Shown: positions 22,210 through 34,585 of the stretch, in pieces
Position numbering within the stretch: position 1 is the first letter of the stretch
Layout of the letters: the number at the start of each line of letters is the position of its first letter
From: Hydrangea macrophylla
Lineage: Eukaryota; Streptophyta; Magnoliopsida; Cornales; Hydrangeaceae
Length of the DNA stretch: 64,000 bases
Assembly: GCA_033977485.1 (NCBI GenBank)
Contig: CM066985.1
Coordinates: 74,447,045 to 74,511,044 of the forward strand
Direction: 5' to 3'
The notes under the pieces: generated by a model
Database searches by the model: none
What the model was told of the DNA's origin: nothing
Seen by the model: the letters and a program-made list of their open reading frames with translations, nothing else
Translations under genes and position numbers: made by a program

Positions 22210-23089
22210 TGATCAGTTCTCACGAGGGTTGGCCCATTTAATTTTCTGTACAATCAAAAAATTTTTTTTTTCTCGAAGGGAAGTCCTCTCTACAAATTGC
22301 TAATGCTTGAATTTAACTGATGATTATCGGTTATAATGTCATATTACAATTTTTCTCATATTGTAGCTGGACTGTTATAAGTAACATTACTCTTTATTAT
22401 TTATGGGCAATAGATTATGAGATGGTCATTTCTTATTGGCATACCCATTTATGTACACACCCAGGCATGTAATAAGGTCGTAAAGTTGGCAAAAGTGGTT
22501 TAAGATCTTTCTTGGCTTTGTATTCTCCGATATGTTGAGAAATTTTGGATAAAATACATCTCGTTCTAATTTATATTTGTGTGGCGATTTAAGTATTTGG
22601 CATTTCAAATTTGTTTAGCATGTTTGTTAGGAAGAGGACCTTAGTGCAAAGAAGAGAGTTTTTTTTTTTTTTTGGCTCAAAAAAGAAAGAGAGTTCTTGA
22701 TACAGATATCAGTCTTTGTTTGGGAAAGTCTAAAACTGAATCAGGTCCAGTTCATGTTTCATTTTTTATCTGGTTCTTATGAGAATCAAGTTAATATTGG
22801 TTAGGCTGGGCACGGACTCCTATGCAAGAAATTGACACTTATTAAACAGTTGAATTTGTTGAAGCAGTTCAATTATGAACCACAGTTGTGTGCTTTTCCA
22901 AACACCCTCTCAGTGAATTTCTTGACATTGTCATCTCAAATTGTGTAGCCAGGCCAGCCAGCTCAGTTGAAACATTCCATTTGATGAGGGCTTCACACTG
23001 GGACGCTCTGTTGAACGTGGTGGTACAGTTGGCATTTAGTCCTGATGTCATGTCGGAAATTTAGCAATTTAAAAGACCAAAAAAAATCT
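22210..23089 (+). other. 3' UTR and downstream intergenic DNA
   Basis: T/A-rich sequence after the stop codon. A poly(A) site cannot be fixed; several AATAA-like words occur. No second gene seen. Confidence 0.4.
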
Positions 23090-23977
23090 TAGGGTCTGTT
23101 TGGCAGTCCTTTGAATTTAGGGAAAATTGGCTAAAAGGTCATTAAGAAGGGCTTTATTGGGATCAAGGATAACTTAAAATACACATTGGGTATGAGTCCT
23201 CCCAATGTCCATAGACAAAAATACCCTCACCTTCAACCTCTAACCCTAAACAAACCCTAGCCACCATTACCACTACTCCACACCACCTCCGACCACCACC
23301 CCTGCCACCTCCGGCGACCACCACCGTCATCTCCGGCGACCACCTCCATTGCACTTTTTGACCACCACAACGCTACTCCTAACCACTAGTGACCACTCCC
23401 TACCACTCGATTGACCTCCAGCCACCACCCTCGCCATCTCCGGCGACCACCCTCAATCTCCGAGGACCACTCAGTAAGTCAAATTTGACTTAGGATATAT
23501 CCTAAGTGAAATTTATCTTACAAATTTCTCTATTCGAATGGGAGGGTGGTGATGGTGGTGGTGGTGGTGGATTAGGGATGGTGGCGGTAGAGACTGGTAG
23601 TGGTAGTGGTGGAGGTGGAAGTTCGGTGGTGGAGGTGGACTAAGATCAGTCATCGTAAGAGAAATTTCTCTTAGGATGACTGAGATCAGTTTGGCCATGA
23701 TTTTTGTGTGGCCGGCGGTGGTGGTGGCCGGCAGTGGTGGTGGCAATGGAGGGGGAAGACAGAGAGATGGTGGTGGTGGTGGCTATGGAGGGGGAGGAGA
23801 GAGAAAGTTAGAGAGAGAAGAGAGTTGGGGTAGTGGTGATGGCTCTGGCGACGACGAGGACTGCTCCGGTAGTGGCTCCGGTGGTGGTGGTTCTGTTGGT
23901 GGTGGCTATGGAGGGAGGAGGAGAGAAAGTTAGAGAGAAAAGAGAGATGGTGGTGGTGGTGGCTATGGAGGGTGAGG
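23090..23977. repeat. GGTGGT-rich dispersed repeat, copy 2, left part
   Basis: It begins near TTAGGGTCTGTTTGGCAG and carries CCACC-rich then GGTGG-rich simple sequence with AGAGAGAAAGTTAGAGAG. The repeat continues at 26920-27440 beyond the inserted solo LTR. Gly- and His-rich frames are low-complexity artefacts. Confidence 0.55.
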
Positions 23978-24659
23978 TGTCACGCCCCGACGTAGCATAA
24001 ATAAGGAAAGCGTTTAATTTCCTTTATGGACCCGTAGGTCGCGACAGTTTGAAGGATCGATTTCGTCCCAAACGTCGAACAACAAAACAATAATCAGAGT
24101 AGAGCAATCAAGGCTTATAAAATTTTTCTAACTTAATAAATATTATAGCACCGGGTCGTCTAAAGGCACAGACCGCCTTGAAACAAAATAATAACTTAAT
24201 GTCTATTACAGTCATCCTAATTACAAACCAGTTCATAATTAAAACATATACCTTAAAATATGAAATGACAATAACATATTCTCTTCCAGAAGCAGCCGTT
24301 CTCAATTAGCATAGTCATAAGGCTCAGCATAGTTATAACCTGAAAAGCCTGAACACGAATGTCCAGGACGCATCAACGTCGTCAGCTTCGAGAAGCTGGT
24401 GAGTATTAAAAACATGACTTTAAATGTAAAACATACCCATTTACCTTTTTCCATTTTCAGTTTGTAAAAAAAAAAAGAATAGCTTTACCATAGAGAAAGA
24501 TTTGATTTATAAACCAACGAGGATTATATATTCAAAGTCGTTAATTTACAAAGCATATGATCGTGCATGAGACAATGCACCACACTCATCTTGCCGACTC
24601 TTTTCTCTCGACAAACACAACAACCCACTATCTCACTCCAGTATCTTTGAAACACTAAG

Positions 24660-25010
24660 GTAGCCACACTTTAGCAACGGGATGCCAGGGAATGTCCAGT
24701 TTGCCTCACACTTTGGTCCGGGGTACCAGGGAGTGTCCAATGCCTCACACTTTGAATACCTAAACCGCCATGCAAATACCGGAGTAACCCTCACGCAGTA
24801 TCCAGACTCGGGTATCAGGGAGTGTCCGTAGGCCACACTTTAGCACTACCATGGGTGCCAGGGAATGTCCAAGTTCGGCGTCACACACTTTAACGCTACC
24901 ATGGGCGTCAAGGAGTGTCCAAATTTGCCACCGTTGCATTACAAAGATACTCTCACCGCAATCTCAACACGTCACACTTTGGTACACCATAACCAGGGAG
25001 TGTCCACCAC
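24660..25010. repeat. Array of CCAGGGARTGTCC units in LTR E
   Basis: At least six dispersed copies of CCAGGGARTGTCC, most followed at 5-15 bases by GCCTCACACTTT or CACACTTT. Spacing is irregular (about 35-60 bp). Confidence 0.8.
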
Positions 25011-25320
25011 ACAATCTCAATCTCAATCTCATACTCTTCCCACACTGACCATTACTCTTTTCCACACTGACTGACACCCACATGCATGTACCACTGACTC
25101 CACATGTATGTCATGAATTTAAACATAAAGGAATTCGTCGAATTAAGGGAACAACGTACGCAGGGGGATCGATAAGTCATAATACATCGTTTTAATCTTT
25201 CCAACATAACCAATGGTATTCTGTTTTAATAAAATTCCCAAACAGAACCTTAACAGTGCTTTAAAATTAATCCAAATAGTCCCTTATACGAAAACACACA
25301 AAAAACTAGAAACTGCCAGA

Positions 25321-25610
25321 AGTCGCGCGCGCGGGCCGCTCGCGCGAAAGGTTGCTCGCGCGGGCCGCTCGCGCGACCTGCCCAAATTTCATTTTTCTTT
25401 ATTAAAACTTTCCTTTCTGCCAGAGTACAGGAAGATCGCGCGCGCGGGTCGCTCGCGCGAAAGGTCCCTCGCGCGACCCTCGCTCGCGCGACTTAGCTAT
25501 TTTTCACTTTCTATATAAAGCTTTTCTGTCTGCCTGAAAACACGAAGCTTGCGCGCGCGGCTCGCTCGCGTGATGGGTCGCTCGCGCGATCCTCGCTCGC
25601 GCGAGATGAA
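25321..25610. repeat. CG-rich palindromic module (TCGCGCGA) in LTR E, three units
   Basis: Three units about 114 bp apart each hold several GCTCGCGCGA / TCGCGCGCGCGG words separated by AT-rich spacer. The core TCGCGCGA is its own reverse complement. The same words occur in the Athila-like element at 37707-37806, 45255-45622 and 58357-58456. Confidence 0.9.
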
Positions 25611-26919
25611 GCAGAGGCTTCATCTTCTTCGTCAGAACTGCTCTGTTTCAGATTTTCAGGGGTCTTTTGACCCATTTTCAATTCCGGAAGTAAATGGGGC
25701 ATGTAATATATGATTCTCTTCGGTTTTTCACAAGGATTAAGAATCTACAACTAATTTAACACGAATCGAACCATATCTCTCTAATTTTATGAAAAACTAA
25801 AAGGTGTGAAAATTTGATTTCTAATATACTTTTCCATGTGGATGAATTAGACTTCAATACTTGAACAGTAGCTTCTAGGAACTATAATCTTCCTAAATCA
25901 TCTCTAAAAACTCATTTTGATTAAGGTGGAAAAATTCATATTTCCAAGCCATGGAATTCATACGTAAATTCATCAATGGTGATTAACAATTACATACACT
26001 CAAGTAGTAACTAAGCATGAATTACATTCTAGGTGACTTTAAAATACTCACTGAGGTTTAGAGAAGTAGAGATTGTTGAGAAAGACAATCAAACAAGAAA
26101 TTCTCCAAGCTTTGGCTATGGAGATAAGCTTCTCACTCTTAAAATTCTGAAACTAAGAACTCTCAAGCTCTCTCTTTTCTCTCTGAACTTGAAGTGCAGA
26201 ATGTGTAGTGTAAAAATCTGTGAGTTGTGTGTGTATATATAGAGCTACAAGAACTTGGAGACCAAGCAAAATTAAGAACTCACTTAGCAAGCTTAATTGA
26301 GTTAACAAATCCTTAATCCCTCTAAATTAACAGCACATATACATATGTATAAGCATCTATACTGATGCACAACTAAACTCTCCAGATTGTGAAAGGTCAT
26401 GTAGGCTAATAGGGGTCAATGTAGATGTGTTTGGGAATTTAAGCTTATGGCATTAGGAATACACACACACTACAGGCATTGCCAAACAAGGCCTAAGGAA
26501 ATCATTAGCAACATTAATTAGATATAAAGCAATTGTCCAATCAGTCACTTCCAAAATCTGTGGAAGTTTAGCACCGCACAGACAGTTTTAAACCTAAACT
26601 GGTATTTTCGTGACACGGTGTTCATCACAAAAAATACAGAAAATTCATTTTATTGAAAGAAACAATTTTCCGATTTTATAAAAATACAGTTTGAGTTAAA
26701 AGAATTTATTTTCACCGTTTTGGAAATACAGATTTAAAATTCAACACAGGTATTGCCAAATTTCATAAAATCGCATTTTGACCCCAAAAGTAATTTCAAT
26801 TATGAGATCAGTCAAGAAATAAATTTTACACATAAGAATTGAAATTAAAATAAAAGCAGACAATGTATATTTAATTTTAAATATGACAAGACAAATGAAT
26901 GAAAATGCAGGTTATTACA

Positions 26920-27440
26920 TGAGGAGAGAGAAAGTTAGAGAGAGAAGAGAGTTGGTGGTAGTGGCGACGGCGACGGCTCCAGCTCCGGCGACAGCTTCGG
27001 TGGTGGCTCCGGTGGTGGTAGTTGTGATGGTGGTGGCTATGGAGGGAGGAAGAGAGAAGGTGGTGGTGGTGGCTATGGTGGGGGAGGAGAGAGAAGATGG
27101 TGGAGGGAGGAGGAGAGAAGATGGTGGCTATGGTGGTGGTGGTTGTGATGGTGGTGGCTATGGAGAGGGAGGAGAGAGAGATGTTGGTGGTGGTGGCTAT
27201 GGAGGAGAGAGAAAGTTAGAGAGAGAAGAGAGATGGTGGTGGTGGTCTCTTAGGATTCCATGGGCAATTTTGCTATTTAGAATGAAATTTAAAATTTTAT
27301 AGGATTAAGAGGGATAGTTTAAATTTTAGAAGACTTTAGGAGGGAAATTTTTTTTAGAGTGTGTCCTTGTATGGGTGTTTGATTATGACTTGTCCTTTAG
27401 TCCAACTTAGCCCAACCTTAGGGGCCTTACACCAAGTCTC
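26920..27440. repeat. GGTGGT-rich dispersed repeat, copy 2, right part
   Basis: It resumes with AGAGAGAAAGTTAGAGAG after the LTR E insertion and ends in the GGGCAATTTTG ... CCTTAGGGGCCTTAC tail shared with copy 1 at 1365-1515. Confidence 0.55.
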
Positions 27441-27593
27441 CCTTGAATTTATATGTTTTATAAATTGCATGGCAGCTGAAGGTAAAAGTCATTTCTTTGA
27501 AATGCTTGCAAATTCCCTTTTCTTCTCTTTGATTTTCCCCTGCTTGTTCATAAATTTCTTTGAACTGAAAAATAAAAATAAAAAAATCCATTA

Positions 27594-27908
27594 CAGCCCG
27601 TTTGCGCATCCCATGAATTTGAATGATTTCATTCATAATTAACAAAGCATTTCATTTCACTTCAAATAGTTAGTTTGGAATATAGTAGTTAAGCTAAAAG
27701 AGAGGCTTAAGGGCGCCAATTAAATCATTTTCGTTATCATTATCTTAAAGAACCTAAGAATGACTACATGTGAAGAAATATGCTAAATTTTTCCATATTT
27801 TTTACAATGAACAAATTTAAGTTGATTAGTTTTTATCTCGAAATGCATTGTAAATTATGAATGATCCCATTCAAATTATTGGATGCACAAATATCCAAAT
27901 AGGCCCTT
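27594..27908. mobile_element. Tourist-like MITE, degraded
   Basis: The left end CAGCCCGTTTGCGCATCC follows TTA. The right end pairs with it imperfectly (GGATGCACAAATATCC then AAATAGGCCC). The inner parts TGAATTTGAATGATTTC and its complement-like partner also pair. Confidence 0.45.
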
Positions 27909-28055
27909 TCTTTTCTTTTCTTTTTTTTTTTTTTGGTGGGAGGGAGGGGGGAGCAATCAAGTCAGTATGATGTTCCTGGTAAAAATGTAGTACAAGAACT
28001 GGAGTGAATAGAAGTTTCTATTAGGGGAATATCGGAAAGTCATGAATTTCTATAA

Positions 28056-28534
28056 CAGCCCGTTTGGTTTATGGATTATTTTAGGTGGATTCTGATTATC
28101 AGGAATCATAATACTTGCAATCAATTTACTAGGAATCTGAATCATTGCAAAATATTTGGTTCACGAGCGGAATCCTAGGTGGGTTTAGAATACAATGTTT
28201 GGTTAGGTCAAAGAAAATAAAATAAGAATGATGTTAAATGCATAAACTACCCTCGAATGCTATTCATAAATGGAATGATGTTAACTTATTCCTTCTACAA
28301 ATATAAGGGCTAATTTAGATAGTATGAAATTAGAAAATCAAAATCCCAGTAATCTTTGAGAATACTAACTCCAAGCTAGGATTAGAATCCACCATATTTT
28401 GGTAGATTCTAAATCTAATGAGATCCACAATTCAATGAATAATCCATGAACCAAACAAGGAGAAATTTACTATTACTAGTAATCTTAAGGTGAAATTAAA
28501 ATCTATCATAAGAATCCATGAATCAAACGGACCG
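28056..28534. mobile_element. Tourist-like (PIF/Harbinger) MITE
   Basis: The ends CAGCCCGTTTGGTTTATGGA and the reverse complement of CGGTCCGTTTGATTCATGGA are flanked by TAA at 28053-28055 and 28535-28537. No coding content. Confidence 0.75.
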
Positions 28535-28537
28535 TAA

Positions 28538-28971
28538 AGGATTTTTATCAAAATATTTTAACAAGTGTACTGAAAAATCCTTTTAAAAATGAATCTATAA
28601 AAATTTACTTCTCAACCACTCACCCCACTTTCTCCATCTCTTCATCTCTCTCCTACTTGCAGAGTGGAAGATTGCAAGTTTACAACAAACATTTGTTTAT
28701 TTATGAGATCCATTTTGCATATCCTAAACTTCCTAAATATTTGTAGTCCATATATAAAGGCTCAACTCTCTGCAGTCACTCTATTCAAGTACACTAAATG
28801 AACTCAGATTGTCTAATTACTTGTTCCAGTAAATAAATTAGATGCCATTGCTTCACGTGTAATTAAGTTTGCCTATTTTAGCACATCACATCACATATAG
28901 TTGTAGAAAATTTATGAGCAACAATTTAGTCTAATAAGTAAAAAGGTACTCCATGCAACGCTCATTATCGG
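28538..28971. other. AT-rich intergenic stretch, nothing recognised
   Basis: No family-like ORF, RNA gene or complete repeat seen. Confidence 0.4.
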
Positions 28972-29357
28972 CATTGGCGGACCCACATATATTTCAGGGG
29001 TGGCATAGGCCTCCGTGGAGTTTTAAAAATTATAAAATTATATGTAATAGTTTATAGCACCCCCCCCCCCCCCCCCCCCCCCCCCCCGAATTTCTTAAAA
29101 TTCTAGACTTACATGTAATATTTTACAAGTTTTAGACACAGCCTTCCCTGTACTTTTGAAAATTCTATACTTACATGTAATATTTGACATGTTTTGGATA
29201 TAAGCCCCCTAGAATTACATGATTTACACCAAATTATGGGTGTTAAACCAATTCTATATACAATTCTATTGTTGTACACATAATTATGTATATGTAGACC
29301 CAAAAAAATTCGCCTAGGCTAGGCCCCCTTGACCAAAAATCCTGGGTCCGCCCCCTG
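28972..29357 (-). mobile_element. Non-autonomous hAT-type MITE, copy 2
   Basis: Inverted relative to the copy at 2334-2725: the right end is CAGGGGGCGGACCCAGGAT on the minus strand and the left end is CATTGGCGGACCC. Flanks ATTATCGG and ATTACCGA agree at 6 of 8 bases. A run of about 27 C interrupts it at 29061-29087. Confidence 0.7.
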
Positions 29358-29404
29358 ATTACCGAGGTACGAATTCCACTCCCTTCTCCTCTCTCGGCCC
29401 TTAT

Positions 29405-31554
29405 TGTCATAGCCCGGTCCCACAATAGCAGAACCGGAGCCCATGGCACACCACCGAGGCTAAAACCATTCATTAATGTTCCCACAGAATTAGCTTTAAG
29501 AACACACGCAGCAGAATAGAAAATAAAACATTTTTAAAACCAGTAGTCCAATCGATTGGGTTAGGACCTCAGTCGACTGACTTGGAGTTGCAGAGAACAA
29601 GAGATCCCCAAGTGCCACCTTCAGTCGACTGACTCTATTCAGTCGACTGACCCCTCTGTGCAGTTGACTAATGCCTCAAATTATTAGTCGACTGGGCTCG
29701 TCCGGTTGACCGAACCCATCCAAGCAGAATGTCCAATTTTCGTGCAGAAACCAGTCGACTGTTTTATGGAGATTAGTCGATTGAAGTCCTGAAGAATGAA
29801 GGGAGATTTTACTAAAAAAAAGGGGTCCAGTCGACTGTGCCTTCAGTCCAGTTGACTATTTTATGGCAGCAACCCCTTTTTTGCTGAATTTTCTAAGTTT
29901 GAAAGTTTTCTGAATTAAAACGGGAACTAAATACACAAGCTAAACTTATACCAAAGTGATCTAAGCTGGATTAAAATATTACTAAAGCGTACTTACAAAA
30001 GATTTCTATCTATTACAATATTTCAAATCCGTTCTACAAATCTAAGTTAAACATAGCCAAAAGTCATGAAGTTCATATCACAACAAGTCTATTACAAAAC
30101 GACGAGATAAACATGATAAGTCGCCTCCTACAAGAACTCCCAAACCCACGTGCTCACTTCTGCGACTCCTCGCCGGCATTAACACCTGAAATGGTTATTG
30201 AATAACCACACATATTCAATTTGTTTAAGCTAACGCTTAGTGAATAAAACAACAAATGCACATGAATGATAAACATGCTTGCATTCACATCTCTACACTT
30301 CATACTAGTCTCCGGAGTCTCACGTGTATGTTCCATACTCCTAATCCGTGACTCCTAGCCAATAAGTCCATGCGAAAAGGTAAGACCCACGATTCTTTTC
30401 TTCAATTGTGCGACCTTAATGCCTATATTGACTCCACAAGATGGCTTATTAACCACGTGCTCCTTTGACCCAAATAACAACTCAACATGCTCAATTTACA
30501 TATCATCATTCTCTTGGTAATCAAAATATTTCACCATGCTATTGGGCTTACTTATTAATATAATCGCCCAATATGAACTACATAATATATATCGATACTA
30601 ACACATGCTTTTCACACAAAACATGAAATACATGTCAAGAAATCATTCCAAAAACATACTTAAATCACTCACCTTCGAAAAACGCTCCTATAATTCGATC
30701 CAAAGAAAATCCAAGCACAAAGAACGTGCAGAAATCTGTCTAGTACAATTCCTATCGATCAGAATTCCAATTATCAACTTTTATGAAAAAATCTACAAAA
30801 AGACTTTTCGGAAAACTTAGCAAAGCAAGGCCTAATAGATATCAAAACGAAGCCCTTACCTCAAGGAGTTCGAATATGAATTCTAGGAGAAAATAAATGG
30901 GCATAAGTCCGTCGTTTTGCGCTTTGAAGCTCTAAGCAACTAAATCCCCCTTTTGGCCTCCTTTTGAGTTTTAGGTTAAAACTTATAAAAAATATCAAGA
31001 TCATCTCTATCTATATATTGGCAACACTTTAAAAAATTGTGTTTACCTCCCCACGAGTTTTCAAAACTCCTAATCAGTCGCTGAAACTTTCTACACAGCT
31101 AATTCATGACTTCACAAGTGAAACCTCAAAATTATAAGAGTTTCTGACTAAGTTTCGTTTGGTTGCTAAAACGCAAATTTCTACATGACTTTTCCAAAGT
31201 TGCTAATTAACCTACCAAATTAATAGCATGTTAATTCGTCCTCACTAAGATACTAAAATTAACAACATAAATATATTCTAAACCGAAAAATAATACAGAT
31301 AGTGAAATACACAGGTAAACATTTATTTCCAGATAAACATTTAAGGTATTCCATAATGAACGTCTCATACTCGGAGAGACTTACAACATCAAAACACTCA
31401 ATTCACTCAGTCTCAAAGGGTTCTCTTACACAGATACCCAAATCGACTCATGAGTCAAAACTCACTCAAACATGTGCCAAAATGCACAACACAACACATC
31501 ATCATGTATGATAATGTAAAGATATGCAATAACACAAAGACGGGTGTTATAATA
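29405..31554 (-). mobile_element. 3' LTR of Ty3/gypsy element G2
   Basis: On the minus strand the LTR follows a GGGGGGAG purine tract, begins TATTATAACACCCG (probably a mutated TG start) and ends GGGCTATGACA. Length about 2.15 kb, like the LTR at 32404-34545, with which it shares the segment AGTTCRAATATGAATTYT. A TATA-like word lies near 31011-31019 (minus). It carries an AGTCGACT array. Confidence 0.65.
29540..29870. repeat. Array of AGTCGACT palindromes in the G2 LTR
   Basis: About ten copies of CAGTCGACTG or one-base variants (AGTTGACT, AGTCGATT, ATCGATTG) at 10-50 bp spacing. The core is self-complementary and contains CG. Lies about 1.1 kb downstream of the TATA-like word on the minus strand. 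Confidence 0.85.
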
Positions 31555-32403
31555 CTCCCCCCTTAAAAGAAGTTTGTCTCCAAACTTATACCTCACGTCT
31601 AAAAAAGGTGTGGATATTGAGTACGCATCTCCTCCTCTATTTCCCATGTCATTTCTTTCGTCGTTTGGCTATGCCATAACACTTTCACCTTCGATATCAC
31701 TTTATTACATAAGACCTGATCCTTCCGATCTAAGATCTTTACCAGATAGGCAACATACGTCAAATCCCTATGAATCTCATTTGGCGTCAAAGTCATCACT
31801 TGATCTCTATCCTTCGCTAAGTGTTTACGTAACAATGATACATAAAACACGTTATGAACTTGAGCATACTCATTTGGCAAGTTCAAACGATACGCTACGG
31901 ATCCAACTCTCCCAATGATCTCAAAAGGTCCTACGTATCCCGGGTAGAGTTTCCTATATCTCCCAAATCTAGTGATCCATTTTGAAGGTGACACCTTCAA
32001 CTAAACCAAATCTCCCACGTCTAATTCCAACGGTCATTTACGCTTGTCGGCATAACTTTTATACCTACTTTGAGCTGTCAGTAACCATTGTCGTATTACC
32101 TTTATCTTATTCGTCGTCTCTTGCACAATATTTGGCCCTTCAATCATTCTTTCTCCGAATTCTGTCCAACTAATCGATGAACGACATACACAACCATACA
32201 AAGCTTCATAAGGAGCCATTCCAATACTTATCTGAAAACTGTTGTTTTATGTAAACTCAATAAATGGTAAGTGGTCTTCCCAATCACCCTGGAAATCAAG
32301 TACACATAACCGAAGCATGTCTTACAAAATCTGGATTACTCTTTCCGATTGACCATCGGTCTGAGGATGAAAAACGGTACTGAAATGCAATTTGGTACCC
32401 ACT
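31555..32403 (-). pseudogene. Ty3/gypsy pol fragment (integrase C-terminus, chromodomain), element G2
   Basis: Minus-strand fragments match the end of a chromovirus polyprotein: an integrase piece ending PYEALYGC (32034-32219), a VGPFEIIGRVGSVAYRLNLP segment and a chromodomain-like tail ending EEEMRTQYPHLF (31599-32000). There are frameshifts between fragments. At 32403 the integrase reading is cut by the LTR of element G1, so the rest of this polyprotein lies elsewhere. Confidence 0.75.
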
Positions 32404-34545
32404 TGTCACGACCCATCCCACTAACGTGCAGAAACAGGACACGTGGCACGCCATCAAGGCTCATCCAACCATCAAACAACTATACGCAACAAAAAAGAAC
32501 CTTAGAACAATCTTGAGTATATTAAACTTTTGGAAACATTACCATCTGAGTTGTAAAATCTGTATAAAATTGAAAAAGTAACTATATTTCGAAATGAATG
32601 ACTTTATGTTGAAAGGGGTCCCACAGGGACTCTAAGAACCAATCAAAACCTTTTAAAATTTCTAGAAGGTATAGAAAAAGAATTCTGGCAGGGGACATCT
32701 CGATCGGTTGAACAACCCCCTTCGACTGGTTACCTTTAGCAGAACTCTGCCCAAAGCTGCAGAATTTTGCTAAGACATCAAGCAAGCATCACTTCAAACA
32801 TCACTCCAAACATGCATACAATTCCAAACTTCACAAGCTACAATATGCTATCAAAACCAAAGTTAGACTTACTAATCCATGAATACAAACAATAACGGAA
32901 CAAGCTAGGGCTTGTTTGGCGCAATTCACAAAACACTATCCATTTTCCTTTAAACTTCAAAATTGACAAGTCAAGCATTAAAAACACGAATCCATGGGTT
33001 CAGATTCATTACAACATTACTGAAAAGAGTTTTAGTACTAATTACAACCTCATAAAACCATACTACGCCTTCCAAGTCAATTACATAGTTCTAGCTATTC
33101 GAACGCTCACTATTACAAGATTTGAAAAAGAAAGCAAAAACATATACAAGAGGATCCGCAGCATTCCTCGGCCTCACTCCTCACGCTTCTTTTTCCCTTT
33201 CTTCTTGTCACCTGCAATGGAGTAAATCTCCACTGCTCAACTATATGCTGACTGCACAATTTCTAACATATGCATATATGACAAAACATGCTTTAACTTC
33301 ATAAATCACATCAATAGTCGCTAAGGAGAAAAGTACGCCTTCAATTGGTAGCGGTAAGTCCAAGCCTTAAACCGCGACGTCAATGGCTAGTCCTAGCCTA
33401 CAACCATTACATTCCTAAGTGCCCTGGCAAGTCCAAGCCTTAAACCATACACAGTAGCCATCACTACTAGAATTCTCAAACATCGAGAAGCTGACTTCGG
33501 CATGAATTTGTATAAGCCCCCCCTTTGACCCACATAGGCAACTGAACGTGCTCGCATAAATTTAGACATGCTTTTCACATTTAATCGTGAGCATAATTAA
33601 CGGGCCTAAGATTAACATATGAATTTTTCCCGGATCACGATTTCGTCATCAAAATATAAAACATGTATTTTACCTATATAACATAGGCTAGAAATTCATA
33701 CCTCGAGCTATCGTCGTATAACTTTGAGGGAACGACTAGAAGCACGACTAACTGCCGAATCTCCGATCCTACGCAAAACCTAAGAGTTTATATGCATTTA
33801 CCCCAAATTCCTAGATTAAGAAATTTATAAAAAGTTAGCCAAACGTGGCCTAAAGACTATAAAAACGTAGCCCTTACCTTGGGGAGTTCAAATATGAATT
33901 TTGGTGAATTTTAAATGGATGAAAGGTCGCCGATCGTCGTCGCAAAGGCTATAGGATCAAATCTCCTTTTCTTTCTCCTCTCCCAAGATATTATATAAGG
34001 TTTTCAACTAATGACAAATCACCTTCTTCTATTTATAGACAAACTTCTCGGAATTCGTGTTTACCTACCCGCGAGTTTCTCAAACTTCTAATTAATCCAT
34101 GAACCGTCTCACACGTCCATTTTATGCCTTTACGAGTAAAAATTATAATTTACAAAAGTTTTCAACTAAGTCTCGTTTGGGTCCAAAATTACGTCCGAAA
34201 ATTAAATTCTGTGGAATCTCTACACAACCTACCTTTTATATGACGTGACACTCATGTTCCCACCATAGTTCTCAAAATGATATCAACAATACCAAAATTA
34301 CCAGAAATTATACTATACCAGTATAATTTTACTATTTATAAAGTACCAGATAAGTCAAATAACATTTAAATCACATAAATGTCATTTACTCATGCCAATG
34401 CAATCTCGATTACTGAATTCCCGTGTCCTTACTGACACCTTATCGTTGACTCACAGTCAACCTCAATCCAATTATCAAATAACATTGATAATCCACAAAA
34501 CAAGTATGCATGATAAAACTATGAAATTTTGGAACGGGTGTGACA
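32404..34545 (-). mobile_element. 3' LTR of Ty3/gypsy element G1
   Basis: On the minus strand it begins TGTCACACCCGTTCC directly after the purine tract GGAGGGGAGAGT, and ends GGGATGGGTCGTGACA at 32404 (2142 bp). A TATA box (CTATAAAT) lies at 34031-34038. The left flank CCACT (32399-32403) would be one half of the target duplication; the other half is outside the visible part. Confidence 0.75.
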
Positions 34546-34585
34546 ACTCTCCCCTCCAAAAAGGATGTTTTTCCCCAAAACTTAT

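Larger units (their letters stand above)
23978..26919 (-). mobile_element. Solo LTR E (2942 bp), Ty3/gypsy type
   Basis: On the minus strand it starts TGTAATAACC and ends TCGGGGCGTGACA, typical chromovirus-type LTR termini. TGAGG lies at 23973-23977 and 26920-26924, a perfect 5-bp duplication inside the GGT-rich repeat. There is a TATA box on the minus strand (CTATATATAC, about 26232-26241). No internal region is present, so this is a solo LTR left by LTR-LTR recombination. It carries two internal arrays listed below. Confidence 0.8.

Noticed and set aside
23163..23933. Gly-rich or His/Pro-rich frames resembling glycine-rich proteins
   Set aside because: The frames come from GGTGGT simple sequence within a dispersed repeat; they have no signal peptide or conserved motif and are matched by a similar repeat elsewhere in the window.
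24660..25010. CRISPR-like direct repeats
   Set aside because: Spacing is irregular, repeats are short and degenerate, and the setting is a plant LTR.
25213..25702. Arg/Ala-rich frames (ARAGRSR type) on both strands
   Set aside because: They are translations of the TCGCGCGA module and spacer; the periodicity is that of the DNA repeat.
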